Below, piece by piece: positions 44,063 to 53,187 of a stretch of DNA of 64,000 bases (position 1 is its first letter; each line of letters starts with the position of its first letter). The stretch comes from Marinomonas alcarazii (lineage in GTDB: Bacteria; Pseudomonadota; Gammaproteobacteria; Pseudomonadales; Marinomonadaceae), in NCBI RefSeq assembly GCF_003208215.1, contig NZ_QKLW01000002.1, positions 206,570-270,569 on the forward strand, in the 5' to 3' direction. The translations under genes and the position numbers were made by a program. The notes under the pieces were generated by a model. That model was not told where the DNA came from. It searched no databases and was given only the letters and a program-made list of their open reading frames with translations.

Positions 44063-45286
44063 ATGAAAATAAACTCTTATGAAAACCGACTACTCGTCAT
44101 CCTCTTTATCGGGTTTGGCTTTGTCTTTTTTGATCGCTTAGCGCTATCTTTTCTGTTTCCTTTTATTGCAAAGGATCTAAATTTAAATAATAGCCACCTA
44201 GGCATGCTTTCATCAGCCTTGGCGATAATGTGGGCTTTATCTGGCATGACATTAGGCGCCTATGCTGATCGTAAGAATTCAAAAAAATACATTCTAATTC
44301 TATCCGTCATCGCCTTTACACTATGTTCGGCTTTATCAGGCATGGTTACCAGTTTCATTAGTCTGCTGATATTCCGCGGGCTAATGGGGGTGGCTGAAGG
44401 GCCTGTATTGCCCATCTCCCAATCCTTATTAGCGTCAGCATCAACACCAAAGCGTCGTGGCTTAAACATGGGGTTGGTCAATGCATCAGCTCCGGGATTA
44501 ATAGGAGCAGTGATTGGACCACCAATTTTAATCTGGATCGCAACCAATTACGGCTGGCGTACTGCTTTTTATGCGACCATTATCCCAGGCTTGGTGATCG
44601 CTGCATTGATGATGCTCTTTGTACGAAACAAACATGAGCATAAAGACTTGCAACCTAGCCATTCATTAGGCAGTAAAGCAGACATCAAAACCCTGCTGAA
44701 GAACCGCAATATCCTACTGTGTATTTTGATTTCATGTTTCTACATTTCTTGGTTCATTACCTTGGTATCTTTCACCCCAACTTACTTAATGCAAGTCAAA
44801 GGATTCAGCCCTGAAGTCATGGGCGGTATCATGGGAAGCCTTGGATTTGCTTGGATGGCGTGGGGGTTTATTGTGTCGGCACTATCAGATCGTTTTGGCC
44901 GTAAACCAGTATTGATATTGTTTACTATGATCGCTTGCTTATGCCCGATGGTACTTCTGTTTGTGAACAACGCCAGTACTATGCTTCCACTTATTTTTCT
45001 AACTTACACTGGTCTTGGCTGCTTCACTTTATTTATGGCGACCATTCCGGCAGAAACCGTCCCAAGATCACAGGTCGCGACGGCCCTAGGATTAATTATG
45101 GGGATTGGTGAGCTCTTTGGCGGCTTTATTACACCGGTTGTAGCAGGCTTTGCTGCAGATATCTATGGGCTCCAAATTGTCATGTGGATAGCCGCATCTG
45201 GATCACTGGTGGCTCTTATATTATCTTTTTTCCTGAGAGAAACAGCACCGATAAAAATCAATAAAGCTCAACTAAGCGCAGCGTAA
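44063..45286 (+). CDS. MFS transporter, aromatic-acid/anion symporter type
   Basis: This 407-residue protein has twelve predicted helices. The signature GAYADRKNSKKYIL between helices 2 and 3 and ALSDRFGRKPVLIL in the second half mark the major facilitator superfamily. The opening IGFGFVFFDRLALSFLFPFI resembles the anion/cation symporter branch used for carboxylates. It is co-transcribed with the GMC gene (27-bp gap, GAGAG ribosome site) and probably imports the GMC substrate or a related acid. Confidence 0.82.
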   Translation: MKINSYENRLLVILFIGFGFVFFDRLALSFLFPFIAKDLNLNNSHLGMLSSALAIMWALSGMTLGAYADRKNSKKYILILSVIAFTLCSALSGMVTSFISLLIFRGLMGVAEGPVLPISQSLLASASTPKRRGLNMGLVNASAPGLIGAVIGPPILIWIATNYGWRTAFYATIIPGLVIAALMMLFVRNKHEHKDLQPSHSLGSKADIKTLLKNRNILLCILISCFYISWFITLVSFTPTYLMQVKGFSPEVMGGIMGSLGFAWMAWGFIVSALSDRFGRKPVLILFTMIACLCPMVLLFVNNASTMLPLIFLTYTGLGCFTLFMATIPAETVPRSQVATALGLIMGIGELFGGFITPVVAGFAADIYGLQIVMWIAASGSLVALILSFFLRETAPIKINKAQLSAA

Positions 45287-45307
45287 AAATAACTCGAAAC
45301 AAAAAAA

Positions 45308-45337
45308 GACAGGCTGATATTTCAGCCTGTCTTTTTT
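45308..45337. terminator. Bidirectional rho-independent terminator
   Basis: A 10-bp stem (GACAGGCTGA and complement), TATT loop and six T, with an A-run on the other side. It serves the MFS gene and the convergent luciferase-like gene. Confidence 0.92.
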
Positions 45338-45357
45338 AGCATTCTAAGATAAAAGGT

Positions 45358-46365
45358 TTACAAATTCTTCGCTAGCAATCGGTAACTATCTAAACGATCC
45401 ACTTGACTATGAGTGACGGTCACTAGAGAGATTTCATCGATCTTGAACTCACTTGCTAGTTGGTTCATTTCGGCCCAACATTGCTCTGGTGTGCCTATCG
45501 TATAACTGGCCTCAATATGATCAAACATAGCTTGATGAGAAGCGGGCATGGCATGATACCTATCTCGCACTTGAGCTGGTGTTAAAAAGTCTTCTCGCTC
45601 GCCGATTTGAGTAGCAAATTTACGATACACGGCGGTACCTGCTCGAAGTTTTGCTTCCTCTTCTGTTTCTGCACAAATACAAGCAATAGCCAACATCCTT
45701 TGTAATGCTCGCTCATGCCCTGCCTGTTGCCATGCTTTCTGATGAGCGTCAAAAATACGTGGATGACAGTTTTCAGAATCAATAAATCGTGCCAAAGCCA
45801 AATGATAGCCTAATTGCCCTGCCAACTCAGCACTTCCGCCACTTGATCCTAGCATCCATAAATCTGGTACATCTTGCACTTCGGGCATCACATGTATCGT
45901 GCTAAAAGGATGCCCACTCTTAAAAGAGCCATGAATAAAACTTTCTAGTAAATCCGCTTGTTCTGCATAAAACTGACCATTAGAGGCCTTATTAGGAAAA
46001 GCTAAAGCGGCCGATGTTATAGCGGAACCACCAGGAGCACGCCCCACACCAAGATCTATACGGCCAGGAAAAAGTGAAGCCAGCATAGAAAAACACTCAG
46101 CCACTTTTAACGGACTGTAATTAGACAGCATCACGCCACCGCTACCTATCTTCATTCGCTGCGTGATACTGGCTAAATGCGCGACTAAAATTTCAGGGCA
46201 AGGATTTGCAAAGTGCACACTGTCATGATGTTCGGCTACCCAGTAGCGGTGATAATTCAACTCATCACATAATTTTGCTAACTCGACGGTCAACCCAGGT
46301 GCATCTTTTTTACTATGAGACCCGTGGACGGGCGTTTGGTCAACAACGGACAATTTTATCTTCAT
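45358..46365 (-). CDS. Luciferase-like (LLM class) flavin-dependent monooxygenase
   Basis: This 335-residue TIM-barrel flavoenzyme of the bacterial-luciferase family has YHRYWVAEHHDSVHFANPCPEILVAHLA near residue 40, GSGGVMLSNYSPLKVAE near 95, and PGRIDLGVGRAPGG. This subgroup, MsnO8-like, is widespread and mostly uncharacterised. A flavin reductase is needed; the closest encoded one is C1 at 39529. A motif A operator lies 28 bp before the start codon, tying it to the aromatic regulon. The substrate is unknown. Confidence 0.78.
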   Translation of the reverse strand: MKIKLSVVDQTPVHGSHSKKDAPGLTVELAKLCDELNYHRYWVAEHHDSVHFANPCPEILVAHLASITQRMKIGSGGVMLSNYSPLKVAECFSMLASLFPGRIDLGVGRAPGGSAITSAALAFPNKASNGQFYAEQADLLESFIHGSFKSGHPFSTIHVMPEVQDVPDLWMLGSSGGSAELAGQLGYHLALARFIDSENCHPRIFDAHQKAWQQAGHERALQRMLAIACICAETEEEAKLRAGTAVYRKFATQIGEREDFLTPAQVRDRYHAMPASHQAMFDHIEASYTIGTPEQCWAEMNQLASEFKIDEISLVTVTHSQVDRLDSYRLLAKNL

Positions 46366-46393
46366 AGGTTACTCTCATTAATTATAAAATTAC

Positions 46394-46405
46394 TTAACAT
46401 GTTAA
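46394..46405. promoter_or_regulatory. Motif A operator (exact), LLM-ALDH divergent region
   Basis: An exact TTAACATGTTAA between divergent genes, 28 bp from the LLM start and 101 bp from the ALDH start. A TATAAT reads leftward at 46381-46386, so the operator would fall in that promoter's spacer. Confidence 0.7.
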
Positions 46406-46506
46406 CCTATTTACTTTGCGCTATTAAGGCTTGATAATGATTAATACAAGCAAAAGTATTAACGTAAACCTTCTCTCACGACACTTTACTTATATAGGTG
46501 ATATTC

Positions 46507-47949
46507 ATGTTAAAGGATATGTCTCTTCTTAAATCTCGTTGTTTAGTTAATGGCGAGTGGATTGAAGCAAAAGGAAAGACCACTCACCCTGTTACTAACC
46601 CAGCAACAGGTGAAACCATTGTTGAGATCCCTCACCTTTCACCTGAAGAGATCCCCGCGGTGATCGAAGCGTCCAAGGTCGCACAAAAAAAATGGGCTGC
46701 CTTACCTGCCAAAGAACGTTCTGCCGTTTTGCGTCGTTGGTTTGAGCTAATGATTGAGAACACAGATGACTTGGCTCTATTAATGACATCAGAACAAGGC
46801 AAGCCACTTACTGAAGCAAAAGGCGAAATTGCCTACGCTGCCTCTTTTATTGAATGGTTCGCAGAAGAAGCCAAACGCATCTACGGTGATACGATTCCAG
46901 CACCACGAGCAGACCAAAGGTTAACGGTTATTCGTCAACCTATCGGTGTTACCGCGGCCATTACACCTTGGAACTTCCCCGCGGCTATGATCACACGCAA
47001 AGCCGCTCCGGCTTTAGCAGCAGGTTGTTCTATGATCGTTCGTCCTGCAGACCTAACACCTCTGACGGCTTTAGCTCTGGCAGAATTGGCCCAGCGTGCC
47101 GGTATTCCTGCGGGTGTTTTTCAAGTTGTCACAGGTTCTGCCAGCAAAATTGGTAAGGTCCTGACAGACAGCCATGTTGTAAGCAAACTGTCTTTTACTG
47201 GCTCAACTGAAGTTGGTCGATTGTTGATGGCACAATGTGCTGACACCATCAAAAAAGTATCTTTGGAGCTTGGCGGCAACGCCCCCTTCATTGTTTTTGA
47301 CGATGCTGATATTGATAAAGCCGTTGAGGGCGCAATGGCCTCTAAATACCGTAATGCTGGACAAACTTGCGTTTGTGCAAACCGAATTCTAGTGCAACGT
47401 GGTATTTATGACGAATTTGCTGCCAAACTGACTGAAAAAGTCAAAGCTCTAAAAGTCGGAAATGGCACCGAAGCAGGTACTGAAATTGGGCCGATGATCG
47501 AAGAAAAGGCCATTTTGAAAGTAGAAGAACACATCAAGGATGCCGTTAGCAAAGGCGCTACCTTAGTCCACGGTGGTGACCGTCTAGGTGGGCTATTTAT
47601 CACACCCGCTATTCTAACGGGCGTTACACCTGAAATGAACGTTGCACAAGAAGAAACCTTTGGCCCTCTGGCTCCTCTTTTCCCGTTCGATACAGAAGAA
47701 GAAGCTATTGAAATGGCAAATGACACTATCTTTGGCCTAGCCGCGTACTTCTTTACTCGTGACCATGCTCGCATGATTCGAGTATCAGAAGCCTTGGAAT
47801 ATGGCATGGTGGGTCACAACACCGGTTTAATCTCTAATGAAGTGGCGCCGTTTGGGGGTGTGAAGCAGTCGGGCCTTGGCCGTGAAGGTTCTAAGTACGG
47901 TATCGAGGACTATTTAGAAATGAAATATATCTGTAGCTCAATAGGGTAA
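46507..47949 (+). CDS. Succinate-semialdehyde-type aldehyde dehydrogenase
   Basis: The start used is ATG 46507 with AGGTGAT upstream; a GTG at 46498 is less likely. The 480 residues have the ALDH base in SLELGGNAPFIVFDDAD and the nucleophile in NAGQTCVCANRILVQ, the latter motif typical of GabD-type succinate-semialdehyde dehydrogenases. The hpa pathway ends in succinic semialdehyde, and this gene has a motif A operator upstream, so completing the pathway to succinate is its most likely job. The substrate is inferred. Confidence 0.85.
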   Translation: MLKDMSLLKSRCLVNGEWIEAKGKTTHPVTNPATGETIVEIPHLSPEEIPAVIEASKVAQKKWAALPAKERSAVLRRWFELMIENTDDLALLMTSEQGKPLTEAKGEIAYAASFIEWFAEEAKRIYGDTIPAPRADQRLTVIRQPIGVTAAITPWNFPAAMITRKAAPALAAGCSMIVRPADLTPLTALALAELAQRAGIPAGVFQVVTGSASKIGKVLTDSHVVSKLSFTGSTEVGRLLMAQCADTIKKVSLELGGNAPFIVFDDADIDKAVEGAMASKYRNAGQTCVCANRILVQRGIYDEFAAKLTEKVKALKVGNGTEAGTEIGPMIEEKAILKVEEHIKDAVSKGATLVHGGDRLGGLFITPAILTGVTPEMNVAQEETFGPLAPLFPFDTEEEAIEMANDTIFGLAAYFFTRDHARMIRVSEALEYGMVGHNTGLISNEVAPFGGVKQSGLGREGSKYGIEDYLEMKYICSSIG

Positions 47950-47967
47950 TATTTCGTCATGTATTTC

Positions 47968-48004
47968 ACGGTAGGCGCTTTGCTATGAAGTGCCTACCGT
48001 CGCT
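47968..48004 (+). terminator. Hairpin after the aldehyde dehydrogenase
   Basis: A 9-bp perfect stem (ACGGTAGGC and complement), 15-nt loop, then CGCTTTT. A moderate terminator. Confidence 0.65.
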
Positions 48005-48209
48005 TTTACGCTAGATAAGATACTCTTTTACAACAGTAAAATACTCGACAAAAGCTAAACTTATATTACCGTACAGACTAAGGCTCAATAAATTTAACAA
48101 ATAGCAATATCCGTTTTTAGCAAAATGAGATAACCCGCTTCTTGTCAGGTACATGCTTTGCATCAATCCCGTTAAGAAGTTCAAATAAAAATTATTCAGG
48201 GTGAAAAAC

Positions 48210-49181
48210 ATGCTCCATAATAGTGCTTTTGAAATTCAACCTCACTCACCTCTTTCATTTAAAGAGACCGTTGATATTGAAGAACATGCAGGGAATATGT
48301 CCGGATGGGACGTTCGTTACGACCAAATATCCGCAGGGCAATTTGCAGGAAGCATTACAGAGCTCAACTTAGCTGGCATGCAGCTAATCAGAGACAAGTC
48401 TAACCAGGCGATCATAAAAAATGGTGCGTCAGTACCTGATACCATTATGTTTACGCTCCCTTTGGCTCCCGTCATTGAAAACCTATATTGCGAAGGGCAT
48501 GTCTTCAACCCATCCAATTTACTGGTGTCTAACTGGCAAAACCTTCCTGAAATTAAAACGCCAGCAAACCTAGATGTAATTTGTATTAATGCCGAAAAGC
48601 TGCTTTTACAAAACGCCCTTGATCGACAAAATATCATTCTGGATATATCGGATACCGCCCATTGTTATGGGCTAGATAAAATTGGCAATCAGGATGAACT
48701 ACTGACCCTATTGAAAACCGTGATGACACCGAATAACACTCAAGCGCTGTTAGAGCACGAAGCAATTCGAAAAGGGATAAGAGATACGTTATTACAGAGC
48801 TTGCTTGAGCTCGTTAACGAAGAAGAAGTCCAATATTTAACCTCGTTAGCACGAAAACGTATTGTCGATAAAGCAAGAGACTATGTCTTGGCGAATATCA
48901 ATGATGCCCCTTCTATTGTTGATTTATGCAACAACGTGGGTGCAAGCCGCAGAAAACTGCAATATTGTTTTCAGGAAACATTAGGCATCAATCCTGTCAC
49001 CTACCTAAGAACCATTCGGCTAAATTCCGTGCATCGCGAGTTATTAATGCAAGATAGCACCAAACAAGTGCAAAACATTGCCGCAAAATGGGGTTTTTTG
49101 CACTTAAGCCGCTTTGCAAATGACTACAGACAATTATTTGGAGAGCTTCCGTCGGACACCCTTAAACGAAATCAAGAGTAA
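48210..49181 (+). CDS. AraC-family regulator, second FeaR-like copy
   Basis: The start used is ATG 48210 with CAGGGTG upstream; a GTG at 48201 is possible. The 323 residues have an N-terminal AraC_binding_2-type sensor (about 30-190) and a C-terminal helix-turn-helix (ASRRKLQYCFQETLGINPVTYLRTIRL, then KWGFLHLSRFANDYRQLFGELPSD). It heads the outer-membrane protein/MFS/amidase set in the same direction, so it probably activates that set in response to its substrate. Confidence 0.78.
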   Translation: MLHNSAFEIQPHSPLSFKETVDIEEHAGNMSGWDVRYDQISAGQFAGSITELNLAGMQLIRDKSNQAIIKNGASVPDTIMFTLPLAPVIENLYCEGHVFNPSNLLVSNWQNLPEIKTPANLDVICINAEKLLLQNALDRQNIILDISDTAHCYGLDKIGNQDELLTLLKTVMTPNNTQALLEHEAIRKGIRDTLLQSLLELVNEEEVQYLTSLARKRIVDKARDYVLANINDAPSIVDLCNNVGASRRKLQYCFQETLGINPVTYLRTIRLNSVHRELLMQDSTKQVQNIAAKWGFLHLSRFANDYRQLFGELPSDTLKRNQE

Positions 49182-49262
49182 GTTTGCCAATTTCGGATAA
49201 CACATTTTTTGCACCGTTATGTAGTCTGAGAAGACAAAATAATTACATATAGGGAACAAAAA

Positions 49263-50204
49263 ATGAAAATACTTAAAAGCAAACTACTATTAGCAACAAT
49301 GGGCGGCGCTACTTTATTCACTTTACCAAACTTGGCATTCGCAACGGAAAACGGTGCGCCAACGACAGCAATGGGAGTATATGATTTTGGCGCGGGCTTT
49401 ATGCCTCCAGCAACGGATGTTGGTGCCTTTGGTTTACGTACTGCCTACTATAGCTCCAACTCAAGCAGAAATGCCTCTGGTAATGATAACGGTACAGACT
49501 TTTCATTAGACGTGCTAAGTGTTGGTATCGCTTACATCAAAATGACCAACCACGAAGTGTTCGGAGCCAAATATGGTTTTAGTACAGTGGTTCCTTTCTT
49601 TAGTATGGACGCATCGCTAAAAATACCCGTCGCTTCCATCGATAGAAGCACAGACGTGACAAAACAGGCAGACCTACAAGTTACACCATTAATCCTACAA
49701 TGGAACTTGTCACCAAACTTGGCTATGAACGCACAATTCCAGATTCAGGCTCCAACGGGCGACTATGATAAAGATCGCTTGGTTTCTCCAGGCCTAAATC
49801 ATTGGGCTTTCTCTCCTATTTATAATGTTACCTACATTTCAGACAGCGGTTTTGAAGTATCTTCAAGCTTTGAGCTCGACATCAATACCAAAAACTCAGA
49901 TACAGACTATAAAAACGGCATCGAATATCGTCACGAATTCGCTGTCGGAAAACACATCAATGAGTGGACTTTAGGTTTAGGTGGTTACTACTACCGACAG
50001 CTAACGGATGACAAAACGTATTCTGGCTATACAGGCCAAGCAATAGTCGATGGTAACCGTGCAGAAACCTTAGCCGCTGGACCTGCAATATCCTACTTTA
50101 AACCTGGTTTACCAATGGTTTCTTTCCATGCTTATAAAGAATTTAAAACGTCTAACCGAGCACAAGGTTACAACCTAGCTTTACGTGTTTCACAATCATT
50201 CTAA
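49263..50204 (+). CDS. Outer-membrane protein of the phenol/MetA-degradation (SphA-like) family
   Basis: The 313 residues have a signal peptide (SKLLLATMGGATLFTLPNLAFA) and a predicted beta-barrel body with alternating aromatic strands, ending in a C-terminal Phe (VSQSF) as expected for Bam-dependent assembly. The PF13557-type family accompanies aromatic degradation genes and is thought to let hydrophobic aromatics through the outer membrane. It is 12 bp before the MFS gene, so the pair may form a two-membrane uptake route. AGGGA precedes the ATG. Confidence 0.8.
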   Translation: MKILKSKLLLATMGGATLFTLPNLAFATENGAPTTAMGVYDFGAGFMPPATDVGAFGLRTAYYSSNSSRNASGNDNGTDFSLDVLSVGIAYIKMTNHEVFGAKYGFSTVVPFFSMDASLKIPVASIDRSTDVTKQADLQVTPLILQWNLSPNLAMNAQFQIQAPTGDYDKDRLVSPGLNHWAFSPIYNVTYISDSGFEVSSSFELDINTKNSDTDYKNGIEYRHEFAVGKHINEWTLGLGGYYYRQLTDDKTYSGYTGQAIVDGNRAETLAAGPAISYFKPGLPMVSFHAYKEFKTSNRAQGYNLALRVSQSF

Positions 50205-50216
50205 GAGGTAATTGCT

Positions 50217-51452
50217 ATGTCTATTGATAATTCATTACCGAAAAAAGCATCCGGAAGCAAAGAAGGTCTCATCCTTGTATTGGGAAGCAGTCTTACTATT
50301 ATGGGCTCAGTCATGGTTGCTCCGATGATCCCAAAAATAGCAGCGGAATTTGGGCCAACAACACCGGATGCGGCCACTCTGGTCCCACTAGCTATTGCAG
50401 GCCCTGCATTAGCAATTGCTATTTGCGCGCCGTTAGCAGGCTGGTTAGCAGATAGAGCAGGTCGTAAGAAGTTACTTATTATAGCGACTTTCTTATACGC
50501 ACTATTTGGTTTTGTGCCCGCAATATTAGGCGACTTAAATAGCATTGTCGTATCTCGACTGCTCTTCGGCTGTGCTGAGGCTGCCATTATGACGTGTTGT
50601 ACCACGTTAATTGCCGACTATTGGCATGGTGAAGAGAGGATGAAGTTTGTCAATTTCCAAGTTATAGCAATAGGGTTAATTGGCTCCTTGTTCTTTGTTA
50701 TTGGCGGCATTCTTGGTGAAGAATCGTGGAGAACACCATTTTATCTTTATCTTCTGCCATTATTACTCATCCCATTTATGCTCAAAGTGCTTTGGGAACC
50801 CAGTGAAAAATCGGAAGAAATCAATAAAGCCGTTGCCTCTGCGCCGATGGAAAAAGTAGCAATACTTCCACTAATTATCGGCTACTTAATGATACTTGGC
50901 GGTATGGTGCTAAATTTTGTGGTGCCGATTCAAGCGCCTACATTACTGGTTGAAATGGGGATCACATCCACTACTCAAATTGGCATGTCAGCTGGATTAG
51001 GACTTTTAGCGACTTTAGTTGGCTCTATTATGTGGCCATTATTACGTCGTGTATTTGGTCTTAATCTATGCAATGCCATATTACTCACTTTACTGGCCAT
51101 TGGCTTATGGATGCTGTCATCAGCATCCACTTACAAAGAAGTGCTTTTTGCCGTAACAGTTCATGGTATTGGTGCAGGTTTGATGGTACCAAACGTGATG
51201 GCAGCAGTGATGAATTTGTTGCCTCTATCTGTTCGTGGCCGTGGTTTAGGCGGTTTTACTTCTTGTTTGTACTTAGGTCAATTTATAAGCCCAATTGTGA
51301 TTGGCATTATTATTTCAACTGGAACAGACCTGCATGGTGCGATTTATAACCTTGCTAAAGTCAGCCTTGTCGTCGCAGCACTTTGGGTCATCGCCGCCCT
51401 TTTTCTAAGCAGCAAGACCCCAACGCCAGAATCTGAAAGCTCTCTACCTTAG
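50217..51452 (+). CDS. MFS transporter
   Basis: This 411-residue protein has twelve predicted helices. APLAGWLADRAGRKKLLIIA is the loop 2-3 motif. The opening LGSSLTIMGSVMVAPMIPKI resembles the exporter-like DHA branch more than the symporter branch, so import and export both remain possible. It is between the outer-membrane protein and the amidase, with GAGGT before the ATG. A terminator follows its stop. Confidence 0.8.
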   Translation: MSIDNSLPKKASGSKEGLILVLGSSLTIMGSVMVAPMIPKIAAEFGPTTPDAATLVPLAIAGPALAIAICAPLAGWLADRAGRKKLLIIATFLYALFGFVPAILGDLNSIVVSRLLFGCAEAAIMTCCTTLIADYWHGEERMKFVNFQVIAIGLIGSLFFVIGGILGEESWRTPFYLYLLPLLLIPFMLKVLWEPSEKSEEINKAVASAPMEKVAILPLIIGYLMILGGMVLNFVVPIQAPTLLVEMGITSTTQIGMSAGLGLLATLVGSIMWPLLRRVFGLNLCNAILLTLLAIGLWMLSSASTYKEVLFAVTVHGIGAGLMVPNVMAAVMNLLPLSVRGRGLGGFTSCLYLGQFISPIVIGIIISTGTDLHGAIYNLAKVSLVVAALWVIAALFLSSKTPTPESESSLP

Positions 51453-51467
51453 CGAGAAACCTTAACT

Positions 51468-51493
51468 GGGCAACACCCTGTTGCCCCTTTTTT
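51468..51493 (+). terminator. Short rho-independent terminator before the amidase
   Basis: A 7-bp stem (GGGCAAC and complement), ACCCT loop, then a T-run. It stands between the MFS and amidase genes only 15 bp before the amidase start, so it may attenuate amidase expression. Confidence 0.75.
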
Positions 51494-51507
51494 AAGTGGA
51501 TATTTTT

Positions 51508-52944
51508 ATGAAAGACATACACAACCTAGTCGACACCCATGATGGTATAGGACTTGCTGAATTCATCAAAAAAGGCGAGATCAAGTCCACTGAACTATTA
51601 GAGTGCTGCATTGAGCGTGCAGAAAAAGTGAATCCAGAAATTAATGCCATTGCAGAAAAGCTCTATGACTCTGCAAGAAAAGCAACGCCATCCGACGGCC
51701 TATTCTCTGGTGTACCAACGTTTGTCAAAGACTTGTTTGCACCTGTAGCGGAAGCCCGCATGACCAATGGCTCACACGCACTTGGTGATGCTCGTCCAGG
51801 CATGGATGATAATCTTGTTAGTCGCCTACGCAAAACAGGCTGTACGTTTATTGGTACAAGTACGGCTCCTGAATTTGGGGCATCTTATACGACGGAATCT
51901 ACTCGCTTTGGCCCAACCCGTAACCCATGGAATACAGATTACAGCTGTGGCGGGTCAAGTGGTGGTTCAGCCGCACTGGTCGCCGCTCGTGTTGTGCCCT
52001 TTACTCATGCCAATGACGGCGGTGGATCCATTCGAGTGCCGTCTTCCTGTTGTGGTCTTTTTGGTATGAAACCAAGCCGTGGCCGTATGCCAAATGGCCC
52101 TTTAGTGGGCGAAGGATGGGGAGGGTTCGGAACCGCTCATGCCATCTCTCTTTCGGTAAGAGACAGCGCAGCCTTGATGGATCTTACTGCTGGCATGGAT
52201 CTCGGTGCTCCTTATGCTTCACCAGGTCAATCCATGTCATTTCTTGATGCAACCAAAACACCAGTTCGACCACTGCGTATCGCCTTGGTAGAAAGTATGG
52301 ACCCATGGCCAAGTTCACCTGAGTCATTGGCCGCTGTTAGGCATGCCGCAAAACTGTGTGAAAGCCTAGGACACAAGGTTACTCAAACTGTCTTACCTGT
52401 CGATTTGTATCAGTTCTTTGATCAGTGTTTCGATATCATTGGCACTAATACCAAAAACTATGTAGAACTTTTAGGGCAAATGCGTGGCACACCTGTTTCA
52501 TTAGAAGAGTTGCAAGTTCACACACGCATAATGATTCGTGAAAAAGGTGACATAGGTGCGATTCAATACGTTAGAGCCATTGAGTCCATGCATGCGTTAG
52601 GGCGTACTTTCGCTAATTACATGACGGACTATGATGTCATTTTGACACCAACACTTGCTAAACCATCGGTACTCATTGGCACGCTGGACGTGATGGATGA
52701 GAGCAAGTCTGCTGATGATATGATTCAGAATTATCACAGCTATTCGCCTTACACGTGTCTTTTCAATGCCACAGGACAACCGGCTATGTCGGTTCCGCTT
52801 TATTGGACGGAACATGGCTTACCAATTGGTGCTCACTTTGCAGGACGGTTTGGCGATGAAGAAACCCTTTTCTCTCTTGCTGCACAGCTCGAAGCTGCAC
52901 AACCTTGGTTTAATAACCGACCAAAATTAAACGCTTGTTTATAA
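51508..52944 (+). CDS. Amidase-signature-family amidohydrolase
   Basis: The start used is ATG 51508 (MKDIHN); GTG 51496 is less likely. The 478 residues contain the Ser-cisSer-Lys triad: K74 (FVKDLF), cis-Ser S151 in CGGSSGGSA, and nucleophile S175 in [11 protein letters not shown], with the expected 24-residue spacing between the serines. It hydrolyses an amide to acid plus ammonia. With a porin, a transporter and a FeaR-like regulator upstream and an aryl-acetate pathway next door, an arylacetamide or nitrile-derived amide is a candidate substrate. This is inference. Confidence 0.82.
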   Translation: MKDIHNLVDTHDGIGLAEFIKKGEIKSTELLECCIERAEKVNPEINAIAEKLYDSARKATPSDGLFSGVPTFVKDLFAPVAEARMTNGSHALGDARPGMDDNLVSRLRKTGCTFIGTSTAPEFGASYTTESTRFGPTRNPWNTDYSCGGSSGGSAALVAARVVPFTHANDGGGSIRVPSSCCGLFGMKPSRGRMPNGPLVGEGWGGFGTAHAISLSVRDSAALMDLTAGMDLGAPYASPGQSMSFLDATKTPVRPLRIALVESMDPWPSSPESLAAVRHAAKLCESLGHKVTQTVLPVDLYQFFDQCFDIIGTNTKNYVELLGQMRGTPVSLEELQVHTRIMIREKGDIGAIQYVRAIESMHALGRTFANYMTDYDVILTPTLAKPSVLIGTLDVMDESKSADDMIQNYHSYSPYTCLFNATGQPAMSVPLYWTEHGLPIGAHFAGRFGDEETLFSLAAQLEAAQPWFNNRPKLNACL

Positions 52945-52977
52945 CTGCCTTTTTCGATTCTTGATTCACCTCCCTTT

Positions 52978-53010
52978 AAACCCCGAATAGTTTGTTCGGG
53001 GTATTTTTTT
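52978..53010 (+). terminator. Rho-independent terminator after the amidase
   Basis: A 7-bp CCCCGAA stem, 7-nt loop, with AAA/TATTTTTTT flanks. It closes the amidase unit. Confidence 0.85.
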
Positions 53011-53187
53011 GGCTGTAGCTTGCTCCTTTGGTTTACACCTACTTTGCCTTGTGGTGTCCCTTTAATAACCATTGCTATGGCATTATCGATAGACAAAATA
53101 AAAGGCTGCTCCATTCTTCACAAAGCAACCTTTTCATTAGCCAACTACCGAAGCATTTCAGTAACGTTTATTTGACATTCTGACCCA

